Assembly: GCA_903859715.1 (NCBI GenBank)
Contig: CAIONS010000009.1
Coordinates: 1-64,000, forward strand
Source: an uncultured Opitutia bacterium
GTDB lineage: Bacteria > Verrucomicrobiota > Verrucomicrobiia > Opitutales > Opitutaceae
DNA length: 64,000 nucleotides
Direction: 5' to 3'
The first letter of the stretch is position 1. The number at the start of each line of letters is the position of its first letter. The translations under genes were made by a program, and so were the position numbers. A model generated the notes under the pieces. The model saw only the letters and a list, made by a program, of their open reading frames with translations, ran no database searches and was not told the DNA's origin. This document shows positions 63,672 through 64,000 of this stretch, in pieces.

Positions 63672-64000
63672 CTTGGTCAATCGGGCGAGGAGCGTGAGGC
63701 GGGCGCCTTCAACCTTCCAGTAGGTTTCGATCATTCTGGTGGGAGGTGAAAACATGAGGCTCGCGAGGTAGCTGCCGACGTAGTTCTTGAAGCGGGGTTG
63801 GGCCAGGTTCTTGAAATAAGTCTGCTGAATCCGGTCGATCCCGGCCAAGTCCCGCCGGGCTGCGGCTTCCTGCACGTTGGCGGTATATTCGCCGATTAGA
63901 TTCATGGTATGCCGGGGGTTGTAGACAAACGGCCCGGTGACGTTGAGTACCAAGCGCAGGATTTTATGTGAACCTTGGAACGGGATAAAATTTCCCAAGG
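63666..64000 (-). CDS. unrecognised gene, C-terminal part (truncated by window edge)
   Basis: At least 110 residues on the minus strand running off the right edge; stop at 63666, overlapping the GNAT stop by 6 bp convergently. A TTG at 63998 could be a start, but the true one probably lies outside the window. Features: RLVLNVTGPFVYNPRHTMNL, a helical segment NVQEAAARRDLAGIDRIQQTYFKNLAQPRF, and MIETYWKVEGARLTLLARL. Not identified. Base composition here is a little lower in GC than the rest of the window. Confidence 0.5.
   Translation of the reverse strand, partial: LGNFIPFQGSHKILRLVLNVTGPFVYNPRHTMNLIGEYTANVQEAAARRDLAGIDRIQQTYFKNLAQPRFKNYVGSYLASLMFSPPTRMIETYWKVEGARLTLLARLTKS

Overview
The window is GC-rich bacterial DNA with tightly packed genes, few recognisable Shine-Dalgarno sequences and several GTG/TTG starts. 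The gene content (NamZ/DUF1343, GxGYxYP, GH32, fucose-isomerase-like, Rrf2-linked sulfate assimilation, antiquitin-type aldehyde dehydrogenase) and the many short intergenic inverted repeats fit Verrucomicrobiota, most likely Opitutales/Opitutaceae. That placement is inference from family recall, not a search. No rRNA, tRNA, CRISPR array, transposase or phage gene was seen.

Layout. (1) 1-24 kb: a surface-glycan region. It holds ten large polytopic membrane proteins that look like GT-C (PMT/ArnT, TMTC or GT87-like) lipid-linked-sugar glycosyltransferases, two GT2 transferases, a SAM methyltransferase and a PAPS-dependent sulfotransferase. It also holds a broken locus in which the N-terminal half of an O-antigen ligase is joined to the C-terminal half of a Wzx-type flippase. 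From about 24.0 down to 7.3 kb almost all genes lie on the minus strand with short gaps or overlaps, so they probably form one long transcription unit. (2) 24.3-26.9 kb: a VTT membrane protein, xseA and a lipoprotein MsrB. (3) 27-36.8 kb: sugar-related genes: Gfo/Idh oxidoreductase, sugar-phosphate isomerase/epimerase, NamZ muramidase, glycerate kinase, DUF1653, GH32 fructosidase, and a fucose-isomerase-like protein with a divergent AraC regulator. (4) 37-44.5 kb: BON lipoprotein, SDR, RlmM, a secreted pair including a GxGYxYP protein, a SpoU rRNA methylase, a SAM methyltransferase and a small membrane protein. (5) 44.7-49 kb: an apparent lysine-degradation set (uncharacterised 467-aa protein, saccharopine dehydrogenase, aminoadipate-semialdehyde dehydrogenase). 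(6) 49-50.3 kb: an S26-like serine protease homologue and a cytochrome b562-like protein. (7) 50.4-58.5 kb: a sulfate-assimilation regulon: serine acetyltransferase, Rrf2 regulator, CysN, CysD, CysH and sulfite reductase on the minus strand, with siroheme genes (SUMT, CbiX-like chelatase) divergent. (8) 58.6-64 kb: an esterase/SMP-30 fusion, a divergent pair of phytanoyl-CoA dioxygenases around a palindrome, a histidine phosphatase overlapping an AAC(6')-like GNAT, and a partial gene at the end.

The most noteworthy signals are the GT-C-rich glycan locus with its chimeric ligase/flippase junction, a five-copy palindromic element with core GTTTGTCACC/GGTGACAAAC, at least three other families of intergenic inverted repeats, and the uncharacterised protein in the lysine cluster. 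PAPS chemistry recurs: CysND and CysH in the assimilation cluster and a sulfotransferase in the glycan locus, with no APS kinase in the window.
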